Positions 27,345 to 36,913 are shown, numbered from the stretch's first letter. The stretch: DNA of 64,000 nt from Alicyclobacillus hesperidum (GCF_900107035.1 NZ_FNOJ01000014.1:1-64000), one strand, 5' to 3'. Notes: generated by a model not told the origin, from the letters alone. Numbers and translations are program-made.

Positions 27345-27941
27345 TTATTGGTTTCCGGGCATTACAGCTTGTGGGGAAATCGTCAATTGGAGGGCTAGCT
27401 TTTTTGTGGCTTCCGAGTAATTCAACATCCGAATGCCGAACGGACGCTGCGGCCGCTTCGAGAAATCGATCTCGACATCGTCTTGACTCGCGTTCATCTC
27501 CACCCAATTTGGCGTGTGCGCTCGCTCCAGAACCGAAAACAAAATGCTGTTCGGGATTGGAAAAAACGACATCGAAGCGCTGTCGACGTGAAGGACAAGA
27601 TTACCCGCTGTCACCTTTGGTGTGAGCACGAGGTGAAAGGGTACGATTTTGCCCAACAAACGAATGCCAAAGTCGCAATTCCAATCGTGATCGAACTGGA
27701 CATTTGCCGAGCCGAGAATCTTGCCCACTTCTTCATCGTGAGCGATAGCATATGACAGATATGCGTTAATGGCCTCCTGACCAATTTGGACTTCGACCGC
27801 TGGCTGTTGACCGGCAACCAAAGGAGCGGCCCCACCGGTCGACTGGTTCTTGGTCGGGAATGTATTCCAAACGATAAGAGCAGCTATGACGATGAGCAAG
27901 TTGATCGACAACAATATGATAAACGCACGCTTCCAGGCCAT
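27345..27941 (-). CDS. YpmS-like protein (DUF2140), single membrane anchor
   Basis: A 198-residue protein with a short basic N-terminus and one membrane helix (AFIILLSINLLIVIAALIVW), then an extracytoplasmic domain with QIGQEAINAYLSYAI, VTAGNLVLHVDSASMSFFPIP and FGIRMLNY, features of the YpmS/DUF2140 family. Function unknown; in Bacillus ypmS is near ypmR and DNA metabolism genes. ATG at 27941 is ten bases after GGAGGAGG. It follows nth by 28 bp, so it is probably the last gene of that operon. Confidence 0.82.
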   Translation of the reverse strand: MAWKRAFIILLSINLLIVIAALIVWNTFPTKNQSTGGAAPLVAGQQPAVEVQIGQEAINAYLSYAIAHDEEVGKILGSANVQFDHDWNCDFGIRLLGKIVPFHLVLTPKVTAGNLVLHVDSASMSFFPIPNSILFSVLERAHTPNWVEMNASQDDVEIDFSKRPQRPFGIRMLNYSEATKKLALQLTISPQAVMPGNQ

Positions 27942-27969
27942 CTCGAAGACGCCTCCTCCAACCCTTTGC

Positions 27970-28650
27970 TCAGGGTTCTGCCTTGCGCCGCTGGTTTCCC
28001 GCCGCGAGCCGCACTTGCTCACGGGCGTAGTGACACAGCTCGAAAACTGGGCAGATATCGCACTTGGGTTTGCGCGCGACGCAAATTTGCCGACCGTGGT
28101 GGATGAACAAGTGATGGGCTTGCGTCCACATTTCGCGCGGCAATTTGCGGCACGCCTGTTCCTCGGTTTTTAATGGATCGTCGCTCTTCACAATGCCGAT
28201 GCGGTTCGTCACGCGCTGAACATGTGTGTCGACGGCAAACGCAGGAATGCCAAAAGCGTTGGATAGTACGACGTTTGCCGTCTTTCTGCCAACGCCGGGC
28301 AACTCAACTAGCTGCTCGCGGTTTTTCGGCACTTCACCACCGTATTTCTCGAGCAGGATGCGCGCCGTTGCAACGATGTTCTGAGCCTTTGTGCGAAACA
28401 GCCCCACCTCGCGAATATCTTCTGCCATTTGCTCAGGTGTCGCAGTAGCAAAGGCCCTGGGCCCTTGGTACTTTTGAAACAGGCGTGCCGTCACCATGTT
28501 GACGCGAGCATCTGTACACTGTGCGGACAGCATGGTCGCAATGAGCAACTCAAAAGGGGTTGTGAAGTTGAGTGCACATTTGGCATCTGGATAACGTTCC
28601 GCCAAACGCGCAACCACTTCCGCCGTCTCTCGCTTAGTCAACAAGGCCAT
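27970..28650 (-). CDS. nth: endonuclease III (DNA glycosylase/AP lyase)
   Basis: A 226-residue HhH-GPD glycosylase. Helix-hairpin-helix LPGVGRKTANVV with catalytic Lys123, Asp141 in AVDTHVQRV, and a [4Fe-4S] loop Cys190-x6-Cys197-x2-Cys200-x5-Cys206. Removes oxidised pyrimidines and nicks at abasic sites. ATG at 28650 with GAGGGG about eight bases upstream; the open frame back to 28737 lies in the metallophosphatase gene. Four bases behind that gene. Confidence 0.96.
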   Translation of the reverse strand: MALLTKRETAEVVARLAERYPDAKCALNFTTPFELLIATMLSAQCTDARVNMVTARLFQKYQGPRAFATATPEQMAEDIREVGLFRTKAQNIVATARILLEKYGGEVPKNREQLVELPGVGRKTANVVLSNAFGIPAFAVDTHVQRVTNRIGIVKSDDPLKTEEQACRKLPREMWTQAHHLFIHHGRQICVARKPKCDICPVFELCHYAREQVRLAAGNQRRKAEP

Positions 28651-28654
28651 CGTC

Positions 28655-30088
28655 TCATCCCCTCTTTGCGGCGGACACACGGACGTAACGCCGCAACTTC
28701 GCCCGCTCGATCCGCCCTTCATCCGCGATGCGGGCAATCAGAACTTCCCGCACCAATGGTGGTTGATACGTGATATCGCGGGCGGCGCGAAACGGCTGGA
28801 AAACAGGTGCAAGCCAGAGATACTCACAGGTGATGACGCGATAGGTCCGATCCGGTTCCAATTCTCTGCCTTGGTGCAGAATGCGACGGACGTGCTGGCG
28901 CTCACCATCGTCCACCAACTCGACGACCGCTCCTGCGATCACAAGATAACCAATCTTCCCTCCCCGAAAGCCGAAGCCGATACCCAAGCGACCGTACGTT
29001 TCAGGCTGAATGCCTTGTTCGATGGCGGCCTGTAACTCGCGCCCCGTCAGGCTTACAACAATTGGGCGAGTTGGCGTTGGACAAGCTGCGAGCAAATCCT
29101 CCAATGTCAAAGTCCCCGGCAAAAGGCTGGCGTTTAGCGCACCCGTCATCATCACGGCGAGATCGCCTTGAAATTCGTCAAACAACACGTCGACCAGCAG
29201 ATTTGCGAAAGTCGATTCGTCGTGATAGACAATGGGCAGCCCTTCCGCAAGCGACGCGACTGGACGCCCGAGGATCGCTTGTATATGCTCCTCGTACCTG
29301 CGGTAGACCTGCTCCATGGCCATGTCAAACGGCGTTTCGTGCAACACCGGAACAGGCTTCGAGACGACTTGCTGGACACTTCGACCGTCCCAATCGATGA
29401 TGGTATGACCAAATGCAGTTGCATGCTTGCCAGGTTGGAAAATGGCTGTCTTCTCGACGTATTCTGCCCTTGGCATCGACTCGTGCGAATGCCCGCCGAG
29501 AATTACATCGATGCCGGGCACCATCGCAGCCAGCCGACGGTCATCGCGCAATCCAAGGTGGGACAGGCAAACGACGATATGGGCACCTGCGGATCGTAGA
29601 TTTTTCACCGCAGTGCGGGCACAGGCGAACGGATCGAGCGGCTGTACGTGAAGCATCTCGTAGGGAAGATCGTAATTCGGCGTCAATCCGAACGCGCCGA
29701 CGCGAACGCCATGTACGTCAAACACGTGCGTATCGATAAAAAAGGGAAACGGGTCGCCGTTGGGCTGGCGCAGATTGGTCCCAAATACAGAAGTGTTCGC
29801 TCTCGCCACCAAACCAGGCCAGTCTTGAACCGGAATGGTCAGCCCTTCGTTATTGCCAAACACCCAGCCGTTCACGCCAAGCGCAGCCATCATCTCCGCG
29901 TTGAGTGTGCCCATGGTGGCTTCGGTTTCGGGGCGGACCCGATCAAGCACGTCCCCGATGTCGAACGTGAGCACCGGCTCGCCAAGGTCCTCTAGGCGCG
30001 ATCTCAATGCCCTTAGTTGCTGTCCAAGACGCATGTAACTCTCTAAACGACTGTGAACGTCATTCATGTGCAAAAGATGGACGCGCAC
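28655..30088 (-). CDS. cytoplasmic metallophosphatase / 5'-nucleotidase family (YunD-like)
   Basis: A 477-residue UshA-family enzyme. The calcineurin-like domain has HMNDVHSRLE, FDIGDVLDR, GNNEGL (His of GNHE replaced by Asn), CLSHLGLRDD and GGHSHESM; a 5_nucleotid_C domain follows from about 290 (ANLLVDVLFDEF, SLTGRELQAAIEQG). There is no signal peptide, as in B. subtilis YunD. GTG start with GAGGTGAAGG upstream. The Asn in GNNEG deserves attention, since this His is normally a catalytic residue. Operon with nth and ypmS-like. Confidence 0.88.
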   Translation of the reverse strand: MRVHLLHMNDVHSRLESYMRLGQQLRALRSRLEDLGEPVLTFDIGDVLDRVRPETEATMGTLNAEMMAALGVNGWVFGNNEGLTIPVQDWPGLVARANTSVFGTNLRQPNGDPFPFFIDTHVFDVHGVRVGAFGLTPNYDLPYEMLHVQPLDPFACARTAVKNLRSAGAHIVVCLSHLGLRDDRRLAAMVPGIDVILGGHSHESMPRAEYVEKTAIFQPGKHATAFGHTIIDWDGRSVQQVVSKPVPVLHETPFDMAMEQVYRRYEEHIQAILGRPVASLAEGLPIVYHDESTFANLLVDVLFDEFQGDLAVMMTGALNASLLPGTLTLEDLLAACPTPTRPIVVSLTGRELQAAIEQGIQPETYGRLGIGFGFRGGKIGYLVIAGAVVELVDDGERQHVRRILHQGRELEPDRTYRVITCEYLWLAPVFQPFRAARDITYQPPLVREVLIARIADEGRIERAKLRRYVRVSAAKRG

Positions 30089-30100
30089 GCCTTCACCTCA

Positions 30101-30742
30101 TCATCCATGGCTGACCTGTGCCCGGCTCGCCTCAATCCACAGCTTACAAAGCGGCGTGAATGTGCTCTCGACCCACTCCACCAGCTGAGCCCCCGAATGG
30201 GTGATGGCAAGTTCTTTGTCCAGGCGCCGACCAATCAACAATTCCGCCTTTTTTACCTGTACAAGCCTTTCGCCAAACGCCGCAATCTCGCGATCCGCAA
30301 CTTGTGCCGCCGGAATGGACGAAGGCTGTGTATGATCCGGTATGTAGATAAAATCATCTGGTACAATTCGTTGAATCTCACTCGCTTGTGCCTGCAAATA
30401 GTGTCCAAACGCCACCTTGTCTTTGGCTTCGTAAATGTAGCCGAACGCCGCAAAGACATGTGTAGGCCAAATCCCAATTTGGAAGTGTGGATGTTGCTTA
30501 TAGCCGCGGCTGTTCGCACTAAACGCGACCCACGTATCACTTGGCGGGTTTACCGTGCGGCGCGCGTGCTTGGCGACATGGGCATACATCGAAGATTGCA
30601 GCCGCTCAGACAAAAATGGCACGAAGTAATCACCGAGTACCGCGAGTTTTGGCTGGATTCGCGCCCGAATAGCTGTCATACGCGGTTCTAGACCTGGAAT
30701 GAAAAACACGTCAAAATCCGCTTCGTCAAAACCGTTGAACAA
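30101..30742 (-). CDS. DUF1054 family protein (UPF0637/YktB)
   Basis: A 213-residue soluble protein with the family start FNGFDEADFDVFFIPGLEPRM and the RRTVNPPSDTWVAFS segment. Function unknown; structures of relatives suggest a lipid- or nucleotide-binding fold. The TTG at 30742 has AGTGAGGTG six bases before it and gives the usual family N-terminus; the GTG at 30751 is part of that ribosome site. It is 12 bp upstream of the metallophosphatase on the same strand. Confidence 0.88.
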   Translation of the reverse strand: MFNGFDEADFDVFFIPGLEPRMTAIRARIQPKLAVLGDYFVPFLSERLQSSMYAHVAKHARRTVNPPSDTWVAFSANSRGYKQHPHFQIGIWPTHVFAAFGYIYEAKDKVAFGHYLQAQASEIQRIVPDDFIYIPDHTQPSSIPAAQVADREIAAFGERLVQVKKAELLIGRRLDKELAITHSGAQLVEWVESTFTPLCKLWIEASRAQVSHG

Positions 30743-30816
30743 TCGCGGCACCTCACTTTATCAGCTGCGTGTAGCGTGCATCTACCTTCCTCCCTAGACT
30801 AGACAAGACCATAGAG

Positions 30817-32070
30817 TCAGGCAAGATCGACACGCGTCATGGTCGCTAATTTGCGCTTTATGCGCTCCAGCCTGTGGAGCAAAGCCGCTTCTGCCCTAGA
30901 TGCTCGTTGTACTCGCTCTAACGCCAATGAAGTCGCCTGTTTTGCCGCATGCAATTCGATGGCACGATGCTCGTAATACTTGGCGAGTTCAACGAGCGGT
31001 TCCGGTTGCTGGGGATAGCTCTCCGCCATCTCCCACCAAAGACGAACTGCTTCGTCCCACAGCCCACGCCGCTTGAGAAAGAGGCTGAACAGCCAAAACG
31101 CGCGCCAATCGGCATCGTCCGCGACCACTGCCCGCCGATACGCGTTTGCAGCCGCTTCCCAATCGTGCCAAGCGTCAAACCAAGTCGCTATCGCCAAATT
31201 GGGCCTTGTCGCCATATAGACTGCATGCCCCGACAAGGCTTCGGCGATCGCGATGAGCACGCCTACAAGTGAACAGACATCGTGTAAATTGTGCCGAAAC
31301 ACATCCTCCATCACCGAAAACGGCGCTCCCCCGACAAACTCAAAATAACGCGCTGGTGCCTCACGCCCTGGCAAATCATCCATTCGCGTTACCCCAAGCA
31401 GACGCTCGACCTCCGCCAGCGATACGCGACCGAGAACGTCCTTCCAAAGGCGTCTACTCGGATGTAGAAGATCTAGTTGCGTGCGTTCAATGCGCGGCAT
31501 TTGGTGAAGGACTCGGCGATTTTGCAAAAGCGGCCAGTCAAACGATTTGCCGTTAAAGGTTACGACCACTGTTTCTGTGTCGCCGAGCGGTCCCGCTTCC
31601 ATCGCCGCAAGCACCGCACCCTCAGCCCCGTAATCGTCGACAAAGTATTGATCGACGCAAAATTCATCGTCTATGAAATAGCCGACACTGTGCAAAAATG
31701 GAAGTGTACCGCTGCCAAGTCCCAACCCATTCGTCTCCGTGTCATAAAAGCGCAGGTTAGCAATGGCGATGGGTGCCTTCGCCAACTTGGCCACGGGGGC
31801 AAGGTCGAGATCAAACACATCGAGGAATGGACGCTCCCCATGCTTCGTAAACACGTCAAACGATGTCGTACGGCACCAACAGTGTCCTGCGTCCGTCGCG
31901 ACCTGACGAAAGCCAGCCTCCAATAACTCCTCATCGCGCGGTGTGCATGCACTGGTTTTACAATGATCACCAGACATGGACGGATTGTCGTCAGTCGCCA
32001 CCGGGTCACCTGTCACCCCACGGACGCTTTGTTCCAATGCGCGCAGCTTATCAAGCAGGCTTCGCGCCAT
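30817..32070 (-). CDS. mrfB: mitomycin repair factor MrfB (YprB), RNase H-like exonuclease
   Basis: A 417-residue protein. Residues 100-290 form a DnaQ/RNase H-like DEDD nuclease: FYDTETNGLGLGSG (first Asp/Glu pair), TFNGKSFDWPLL, and NLHDVCSLVGVL near the end. The C-terminal 110 residues are TPR-like helices (WEAAANAYRRAVV, LVELAKYYEHRAIEL). With MrfA it removes mitomycin adducts from DNA outside the UvrABC path. ATG follows AGGAGG and the mrfA stop by three bases. Confidence 0.92.
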   Translation of the reverse strand: MARSLLDKLRALEQSVRGVTGDPVATDDNPSMSGDHCKTSACTPRDEELLEAGFRQVATDAGHCWCRTTSFDVFTKHGERPFLDVFDLDLAPVAKLAKAPIAIANLRFYDTETNGLGLGSGTLPFLHSVGYFIDDEFCVDQYFVDDYGAEGAVLAAMEAGPLGDTETVVVTFNGKSFDWPLLQNRRVLHQMPRIERTQLDLLHPSRRLWKDVLGRVSLAEVERLLGVTRMDDLPGREAPARYFEFVGGAPFSVMEDVFRHNLHDVCSLVGVLIAIAEALSGHAVYMATRPNLAIATWFDAWHDWEAAANAYRRAVVADDADWRAFWLFSLFLKRRGLWDEAVRLWWEMAESYPQQPEPLVELAKYYEHRAIELHAAKQATSLALERVQRASRAEAALLHRLERIKRKLATMTRVDLA

Positions 32071-32073
32071 CGT

Positions 32074-34350
32074 TTAAACCTCCTGTAGCGGCCGACCATC
32101 AAGGCAACGCACCACCAGCTTTTCGACCATTTGTTTCAGTTGCTCTTCCTCGGTTCCCGGCCCGACACAGCCCGGACACCCCCACTCGCAACGACAACCG
32201 CGAACCATGTCGAGTGCAGACTGTAAGATCAGATCACGATCCCGAAACGCCCGCTCACAAATGCCAATGCCTCCCGGATAGGCGTCGTACACGTAGACCG
32301 TTGGCTGGATGTAAAGCGGATCGCGCACTTGGACAGCCGCGTGAAGATCCGACACGGAACACATGCAATGAAGCGCAACCGCGTGTTTAAGCAGATGGCC
32401 GAAGCCTTTAAGAGCCGACTCCCACGCGTCAGATCCGACCGCGAGCAAGTCTTGGTCGAACGTGCACCAGTAACCTGTCGTATGCAATTCGGCCTCTGGC
32501 AAATGAATGCGCCCCCAGCCGAGATTCTCGTGCGTATCGAACTTGATTTTTTTAAACAACGTTGGCGTCGCATTGACGGCAACCTCGCCCGTGCGGTGTA
32601 TGACGCCTGCCCCTTCGACATGCTGCAACTCATCAAGCACCTGCAGACGGACGGCGAGCTCAGCGTCCGTGTAGTAGTCGCAATCGACCGCCCGCACATA
32701 CGCTTTGCCATTGTCGAGATCGAGCTTTTCTACTTGATAGGACTTTGCCTGATGCAAATAGATAGCCTCTTCGTGCAACGTCGTGAGAGCACTAAAGCGA
32801 TCTGTTTCACCGATGACAATCGGCCTTGCCACGTCCGTTTGATCAATGATGAGGACATTCTCCTGCGCCGCACTGCGCAACGATATGCCATGCGACGGCA
32901 GCGCGTCGGCCATCCAGTGATAGCGATTGTCGCTGCCCTTGTGCAGCACGCGTGCATCGGCCAGATATTCGAGCAATTCAGCAGTTGTTTCGACGGCAAA
33001 CGACTCGTCAGCGGCGAATGGTAACTCGTAAGCCGAGCACTTCAAGTGATCCATAAGAATCAACAAGTTATCCGGGTAAATGCGAGCTGCTTCTGGCGAT
33101 CCCGCCAACAAGGCTTCCGGATGGCGCACCAAATATTGGTCAAGCGCCGAGGCATTTGCCACAAACAGCGCAAGAGATATGCCCTTTCGGCGCCCAGCGC
33201 GGCCGCTCTGCTGACGAATGGAAGCGATGGAGCCTGGATAGCCAACCGTGATGGCCGCTTGTAAGGAGCCGATATCCACGCCAAGTTCTAAAGCGTTCGT
33301 ACTGACGACACCGAGAATATCACCACTTCGCAGCCCTCGTTCGATGGCACGGCGCTCATTCGGGAGATAACCTCCACGATAACCGACGATCCGCGAGCGC
33401 AACCGCTCACGCGCGTCTGCTTTCAAATAGGAAGCTAGTACTTCAACCTGTGTGCGCGTTTTGACAAATGCTATGGTTGAGACCTCAGAGTCCAATAATC
33501 TACGTGCCAGGCGTCTGGCCGTTTGCAACGACGAGGCCCGAAGACCTAACTGCGAGTGCACAATGGGTGGATTGTAAACCACGGTGTGCCGTTCGCCTTC
33601 AGGGCTTCCAGACTCATCGATGACCATCGTCTCCCGGCCACACAGACGCGACGTCAGTTCACCTGGGTTGGCAATTGTGGCAGAACTAAAGATGAACTGT
33701 GGGTGCGAGCCGTAAAATGCGCAAATCCTCTGTAGCCGCCGTAACACATTGGCCACATGGCTACCGAAGACACCGCGATAGATATGGGCTTCGTCAATGA
33801 CGACATAACGTAGATTTTCAAACAGGCGAAGCCACTTTGTATGGTGCGGCAGAATTGCGGCATGCAGCATGTCAGGATTCGTGACCACGATGTGCCCCGC
33901 TTCGCGAATTCTTTGTCGCGCATGTACAGGCGTATCGCCATCGTATGTGAACGACTGTACTTGCGTTCGCAAGCGTCCAATCCACTCGTTGAGCTCTGCC
34001 ACTTGGTCCTGTGCCAGGGCTTTGGTCGGAAATATGTACAAGGCCCGAGCACTCGGGTCGCGACAGATGGTATCGAGTACAGGCATGTTATAACAAAGGG
34101 TCTTGCCACTTGCCGTCGGTGTGGCGACAACAATATCGCGACCCGCCGCAAGCGCATCCCAGCACTCCGCCTGATGGCTGTACAATCGCTCAATACCACG
34201 CGCAATCAGAGCTTGTTTGACATCCTCATGAAGCGCCTTAGGGATCTCGCGAAATCGACCGAGTCGCGCTGGCGCAACATCCCATGCTGCTACTTGTGCC
34301 GCAAACGCCTCATCTCGCCGCCACTCTTCCAATACTTGCTCCAAAACCAT
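32074..34350 (-). CDS. mrfA: DEAD/DEAH-box DNA helicase MrfA (YprA)
   Basis: A 758-residue superfamily 2 helicase. Walker A TPTASGKT near residue 83, Walker B VIDEAHIYRG, motif III SSATIANP, motif VI QQSGRAGRRKG. The C-terminal MrfA (DUF1998) domain has CRCEWGCPGCVG, a four-cysteine cluster for metal. It is a 3'-5' helicase that works with the nuclease MrfB in mitomycin-damage repair. The ATG at 34350 has only a weak ribosome site. First gene of mrfAB. Confidence 0.95.
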   Translation of the reverse strand: MVLEQVLEEWRRDEAFAAQVAAWDVAPARLGRFREIPKALHEDVKQALIARGIERLYSHQAECWDALAAGRDIVVATPTASGKTLCYNMPVLDTICRDPSARALYIFPTKALAQDQVAELNEWIGRLRTQVQSFTYDGDTPVHARQRIREAGHIVVTNPDMLHAAILPHHTKWLRLFENLRYVVIDEAHIYRGVFGSHVANVLRRLQRICAFYGSHPQFIFSSATIANPGELTSRLCGRETMVIDESGSPEGERHTVVYNPPIVHSQLGLRASSLQTARRLARRLLDSEVSTIAFVKTRTQVEVLASYLKADARERLRSRIVGYRGGYLPNERRAIERGLRSGDILGVVSTNALELGVDIGSLQAAITVGYPGSIASIRQQSGRAGRRKGISLALFVANASALDQYLVRHPEALLAGSPEAARIYPDNLLILMDHLKCSAYELPFAADESFAVETTAELLEYLADARVLHKGSDNRYHWMADALPSHGISLRSAAQENVLIIDQTDVARPIVIGETDRFSALTTLHEEAIYLHQAKSYQVEKLDLDNGKAYVRAVDCDYYTDAELAVRLQVLDELQHVEGAGVIHRTGEVAVNATPTLFKKIKFDTHENLGWGRIHLPEAELHTTGYWCTFDQDLLAVGSDAWESALKGFGHLLKHAVALHCMCSVSDLHAAVQVRDPLYIQPTVYVYDAYPGGIGICERAFRDRDLILQSALDMVRGCRCEWGCPGCVGPGTEEEQLKQMVEKLVVRCLDGRPLQEV

Positions 34351-34536
34351 TCATACCATCCGCTTTCACTCGTACCTTGTGTAAAGTTGCCTACGAAAAA
34401 CTCCTTTAATGTGTCACCTATTCAGTCACGATTTGAAAAATCAATCATAGCATGTAATACAGCCCTCGATAGAGAGGGTATGAATCTTGTACAGCATGGC
34501 AATAAGGTATAGTACCGAGTAGAGGGAGGAATCACC

Positions 34537-35094
34537 TTGCAAACGGTTGAGAAATGGGCGACACGCTCAGATGCGTGGACTCCCGACGATGATACTCGTT
34601 TGGCCGAACTCGTTCTGCAACATATCCGCTCAGGCAGCACGCAACTCAAGGCTTTCGAAGAAGCAGCAACACTGCTCGGGAGAACGGCAGCAGCCTGCGG
34701 TTACCGCTGGAATGGCGTGATCCGAAAACATTATCAAAACGAGATCGAAGCGGCCAAACAAGAACGAAAAACACAGCAGACAAAGGCCGATATAACTACA
34801 CCCGGCAAATCACTGCAGCCCGAGACGAGTGCATCTATGCTCGAGGTGATCACGTTCCTGCAGACGTTCGACGAACAATATCAGAAACTTAAGGCGTACG
34901 TGAGCCAAATCGAGCAGGAAAAGCAATTTCTTGCGGAGCGCGTGGAAACCCTCGAAGCCCAATTGCAAGCGCAGGGCAAGGCGTTTGAACAACCATTCTC
35001 GCCCGAACAGCTCGAAGAAGATTCGCGCACACTTTTCGCCATCATGGAGCGGGCTCGCAAGCTATTAGGTGACAACCGTCCGGCTGGAACTTGA
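34537..35094 (+). CDS. rsfA: RsfA-family prespore regulator (Myb-like)
   Basis: A 185-residue protein. The N-terminal 55 residues are a Myb/SANT-like DNA-binding domain (WTPDDDTRLAELVLQHI, RTAAACGYRWNGVIRKHY), followed by a linker and a coiled coil (about 95-150, EQYQKLKAYVSQIEQEKQFL). RsfA tunes the SigF regulon in the forespore. TTG start, seven bases after AGGGAGG. Upstream TTGTAC and TATAGT stand 15 bases apart, a weak promoter candidate; a SigF site was not recognised. Convergent with the DUF402 gene, three bases apart. Confidence 0.88.
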   Translation: MQTVEKWATRSDAWTPDDDTRLAELVLQHIRSGSTQLKAFEEAATLLGRTAAACGYRWNGVIRKHYQNEIEAAKQERKTQQTKADITTPGKSLQPETSASMLEVITFLQTFDEQYQKLKAYVSQIEQEKQFLAERVETLEAQLQAQGKAFEQPFSPEQLEEDSRTLFAIMERARKLLGDNRPAGT

Positions 35095-35097
35095 GTG

Positions 35098-35574
35098 TCA
35101 TACACAAAGTTTGGCCCGCAGCGCGGCAGCGAGTGCGGGCCGAAACGGTCCACTGCCCTTTTTCGCCATCGCAAACAAACGCTCAGCTGCAGCCATGGCT
35201 TCGCCCCGCCAACTCTGTGGATAGAGGTGACTGCGCCGCGTAAACTCGTCCATATCCACCAGCGAAACGCGATGGCTCTCTACGCGCACGTCCAAATCGA
35301 GATCGATAAATACCACGTCGGTCCCGAAGATTGCCGGCGTAATCACGTTGGCATAATAATCGGTAACTTCCGGTTTGAGAAGCACAAAAACTTGGTAAAA
35401 CACGCCGGGCCAAAACAGCGCGGCAACGGGGTAATCCGAACTCCATGTCGTGCCATCGCGTTCCCGTACGGTTGCACCAGCCGGAATGAAATAGCAGCCC
35501 GGGATGTTTACCTTTTCGACGCGTTGCCATACGCGATGGAGTTGCCCATCATAACGCAAACTGATGAAGCGCAA
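35098..35574 (-). CDS. DUF402-domain protein (first copy)
   Basis: A 158-residue protein with the DUF402 beta-barrel (WFPGGWWYN-like region reads YFIPAGATVRERDGTTWSSDYPVAALFWPG; DVVFIDLDLDVRVE, RVSLVDMDEF near the end). DUF402 proteins include nucleoside-diphosphate phosphatases and RNase-linked proteins; activity here is unknown. Its ATG abuts the stop of the YtvI-like gene, so the two are coupled. A second DUF402 protein occurs at 43.2 kb. Confidence 0.82.
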   Translation of the reverse strand: MRFISLRYDGQLHRVWQRVEKVNIPGCYFIPAGATVRERDGTTWSSDYPVAALFWPGVFYQVFVLLKPEVTDYYANVITPAIFGTDVVFIDLDLDVRVESHRVSLVDMDEFTRRSHLYPQSWRGEAMAAAERLFAMAKKGSGPFRPALAAALRAKLCV

Positions 35575-36705
35575 TTAACCATCCCCTCCCGCACCACCGT
35601 CAACTTTCTCGCTCCGCTCCGACTCATGTGGTAGAAAATCGACGAATAGGCGCGTACGCAAAAGGCCTTTCGCTCCAATCAAAACGATGGGGCCAATGAA
35701 TAGCCCGATCACGCCCAACACCTTCAAACCCACATACAATCCGAATAGCGTCGTCAACGTGTCCAAGCCAACGCTTTCCGCGAGAATCTTCGGCTCGATA
35801 GCATGCCTAATGAGAGAGATGATCACTTGTAGTGCGAGCACCTTCACCGCCGTCGCAGTATCACCCATGACCAGCGCCCCAACCGCCCATGGCACCGTGA
35901 GCAACGCCGATCCGACAATGGGAACCAAACCCGTCAACCCAAATAAAATGCCAAGCAGGACGGCGTACGGAAAACGCAAGATGTACATGCCGATGACCCC
36001 AAGAAACGCAGATAGACACATGAGGATGAACTGTACGCGGATTGTACCAAGAAACGCGCGTTCCATGTCCGTAAAAACGACGTTGACTTTTGGGGCCCAA
36101 CCAGGCGGAAGTAAGCGATAAAAAGATGCAAGCATGCGTTCACGCCGTAGCAAGATAAAAAACGCGGTGACGACAGAAATCACAAAGATAAACAACGTGT
36201 CAGGTAAATGCGTAACAATGGAGATGAGCGATGTGACGAACTTATGGACGCTACCTTCCAGTCCGTGGACGAACTGCGTAACCGCGGATTGCACTGCACT
36301 ACTTACCTGCGGCGGCAATTGGCCGTAGAGAGGTTGCGTACCATCAAGACGCTGTTCCAACTGAAACAATTCCGCTTTTAAGAACCATTGACTATGCGTT
36401 AAAAAGGATGTGGCTTCGCGCAGCGTGCCGATGATGATACCGACGGAAATCGCCAGCGCAACCACAACCGCAACGGTCATGACGCTGAGTACCGATGTCA
36501 GCCGTCGCATGCCCCGACGCTCACACAATCGCACGACGGGGATGAGCAGGATGGCAAAAATCCAGCCAATCACAAACGGCAAAATGTACTGCATGAGGTA
36601 CGCTAGCGTCAGTGCGACGGCCGCGATAAACGCGAGCATGATGCAGACTTCAAGGGCGCGCCATAAATAGCGGCGCAGTTGCACTTCGCGTCCCATCCCT
36701 TGCAA
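35575..36705 (-). CDS. YtvI-like sporulation membrane protein, AI-2E/PerM transporter family
   Basis: A 376-residue protein with about eight helices: two close N-terminal pairs (CIMLAFIAAVALTLAYL, PFVIGWIFAILLIP), a long extracytoplasmic amphipathic stretch (about 110-200), then the conserved core (FLLRRERM-type turn, LGILFGLTGLVPIVGS, LTTLFGLYVGLKVLGVIGLFIGP). YtvI is linked to SigE/SigK-stage sporulation. TTG at 36705 has AGGAG eight bases upstream; the ATG at 36696 has AAGGG directly against it. Confidence 0.86.
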   Translation of the reverse strand: MQGMGREVQLRRYLWRALEVCIMLAFIAAVALTLAYLMQYILPFVIGWIFAILLIPVVRLCERRGMRRLTSVLSVMTVAVVVALAISVGIIIGTLREATSFLTHSQWFLKAELFQLEQRLDGTQPLYGQLPPQVSSAVQSAVTQFVHGLEGSVHKFVTSLISIVTHLPDTLFIFVISVVTAFFILLRRERMLASFYRLLPPGWAPKVNVVFTDMERAFLGTIRVQFILMCLSAFLGVIGMYILRFPYAVLLGILFGLTGLVPIVGSALLTVPWAVGALVMGDTATAVKVLALQVIISLIRHAIEPKILAESVGLDTLTTLFGLYVGLKVLGVIGLFIGPIVLIGAKGLLRTRLFVDFLPHESERSEKVDGGAGGDG

Positions 36706-36718
36706 GCAAAGCGCTCCT

Positions 36719-36913
36719 TTATTCAGCGGCTGTGGGTTTGATAAACCGGCGACGCAACATAAAGCCAACGCCGGCAAGTAGTATGCCAATCACGTAGCTC
36801 AAGGCTGAGAGCCATCCATGATGCCCTACGGCCATGAGCATCGCACCAGCGGCTAGTAAGGCCATCGTGAACAATGCAATACCAAAAAACATCAGACGCA
36901 CGGGAACAGACAT
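36719..36913 (-). CDS. DUF5325 family small membrane protein (YlaF-like)
   Basis: A 64-residue protein with two hydrophobic helices (FFGIALFTMALLAAGAMLMAV, ALSYVIGILLAGVGFML) and a basic end RRRFIKP. Length and layout match the DUF5325 family of Bacillales. Function unknown. It is 13 bp upstream of the YtvI-like gene. The gap ahead (36914-37154) holds no clear gene; a 27-codon ORF at 37050-37133 with GAGGAG ahead is too short to trust. Confidence 0.78.
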   Translation of the reverse strand: MSVPVRLMFFGIALFTMALLAAGAMLMAVGHHGWLSALSYVIGILLAGVGFMLRRRFIKPTAAE

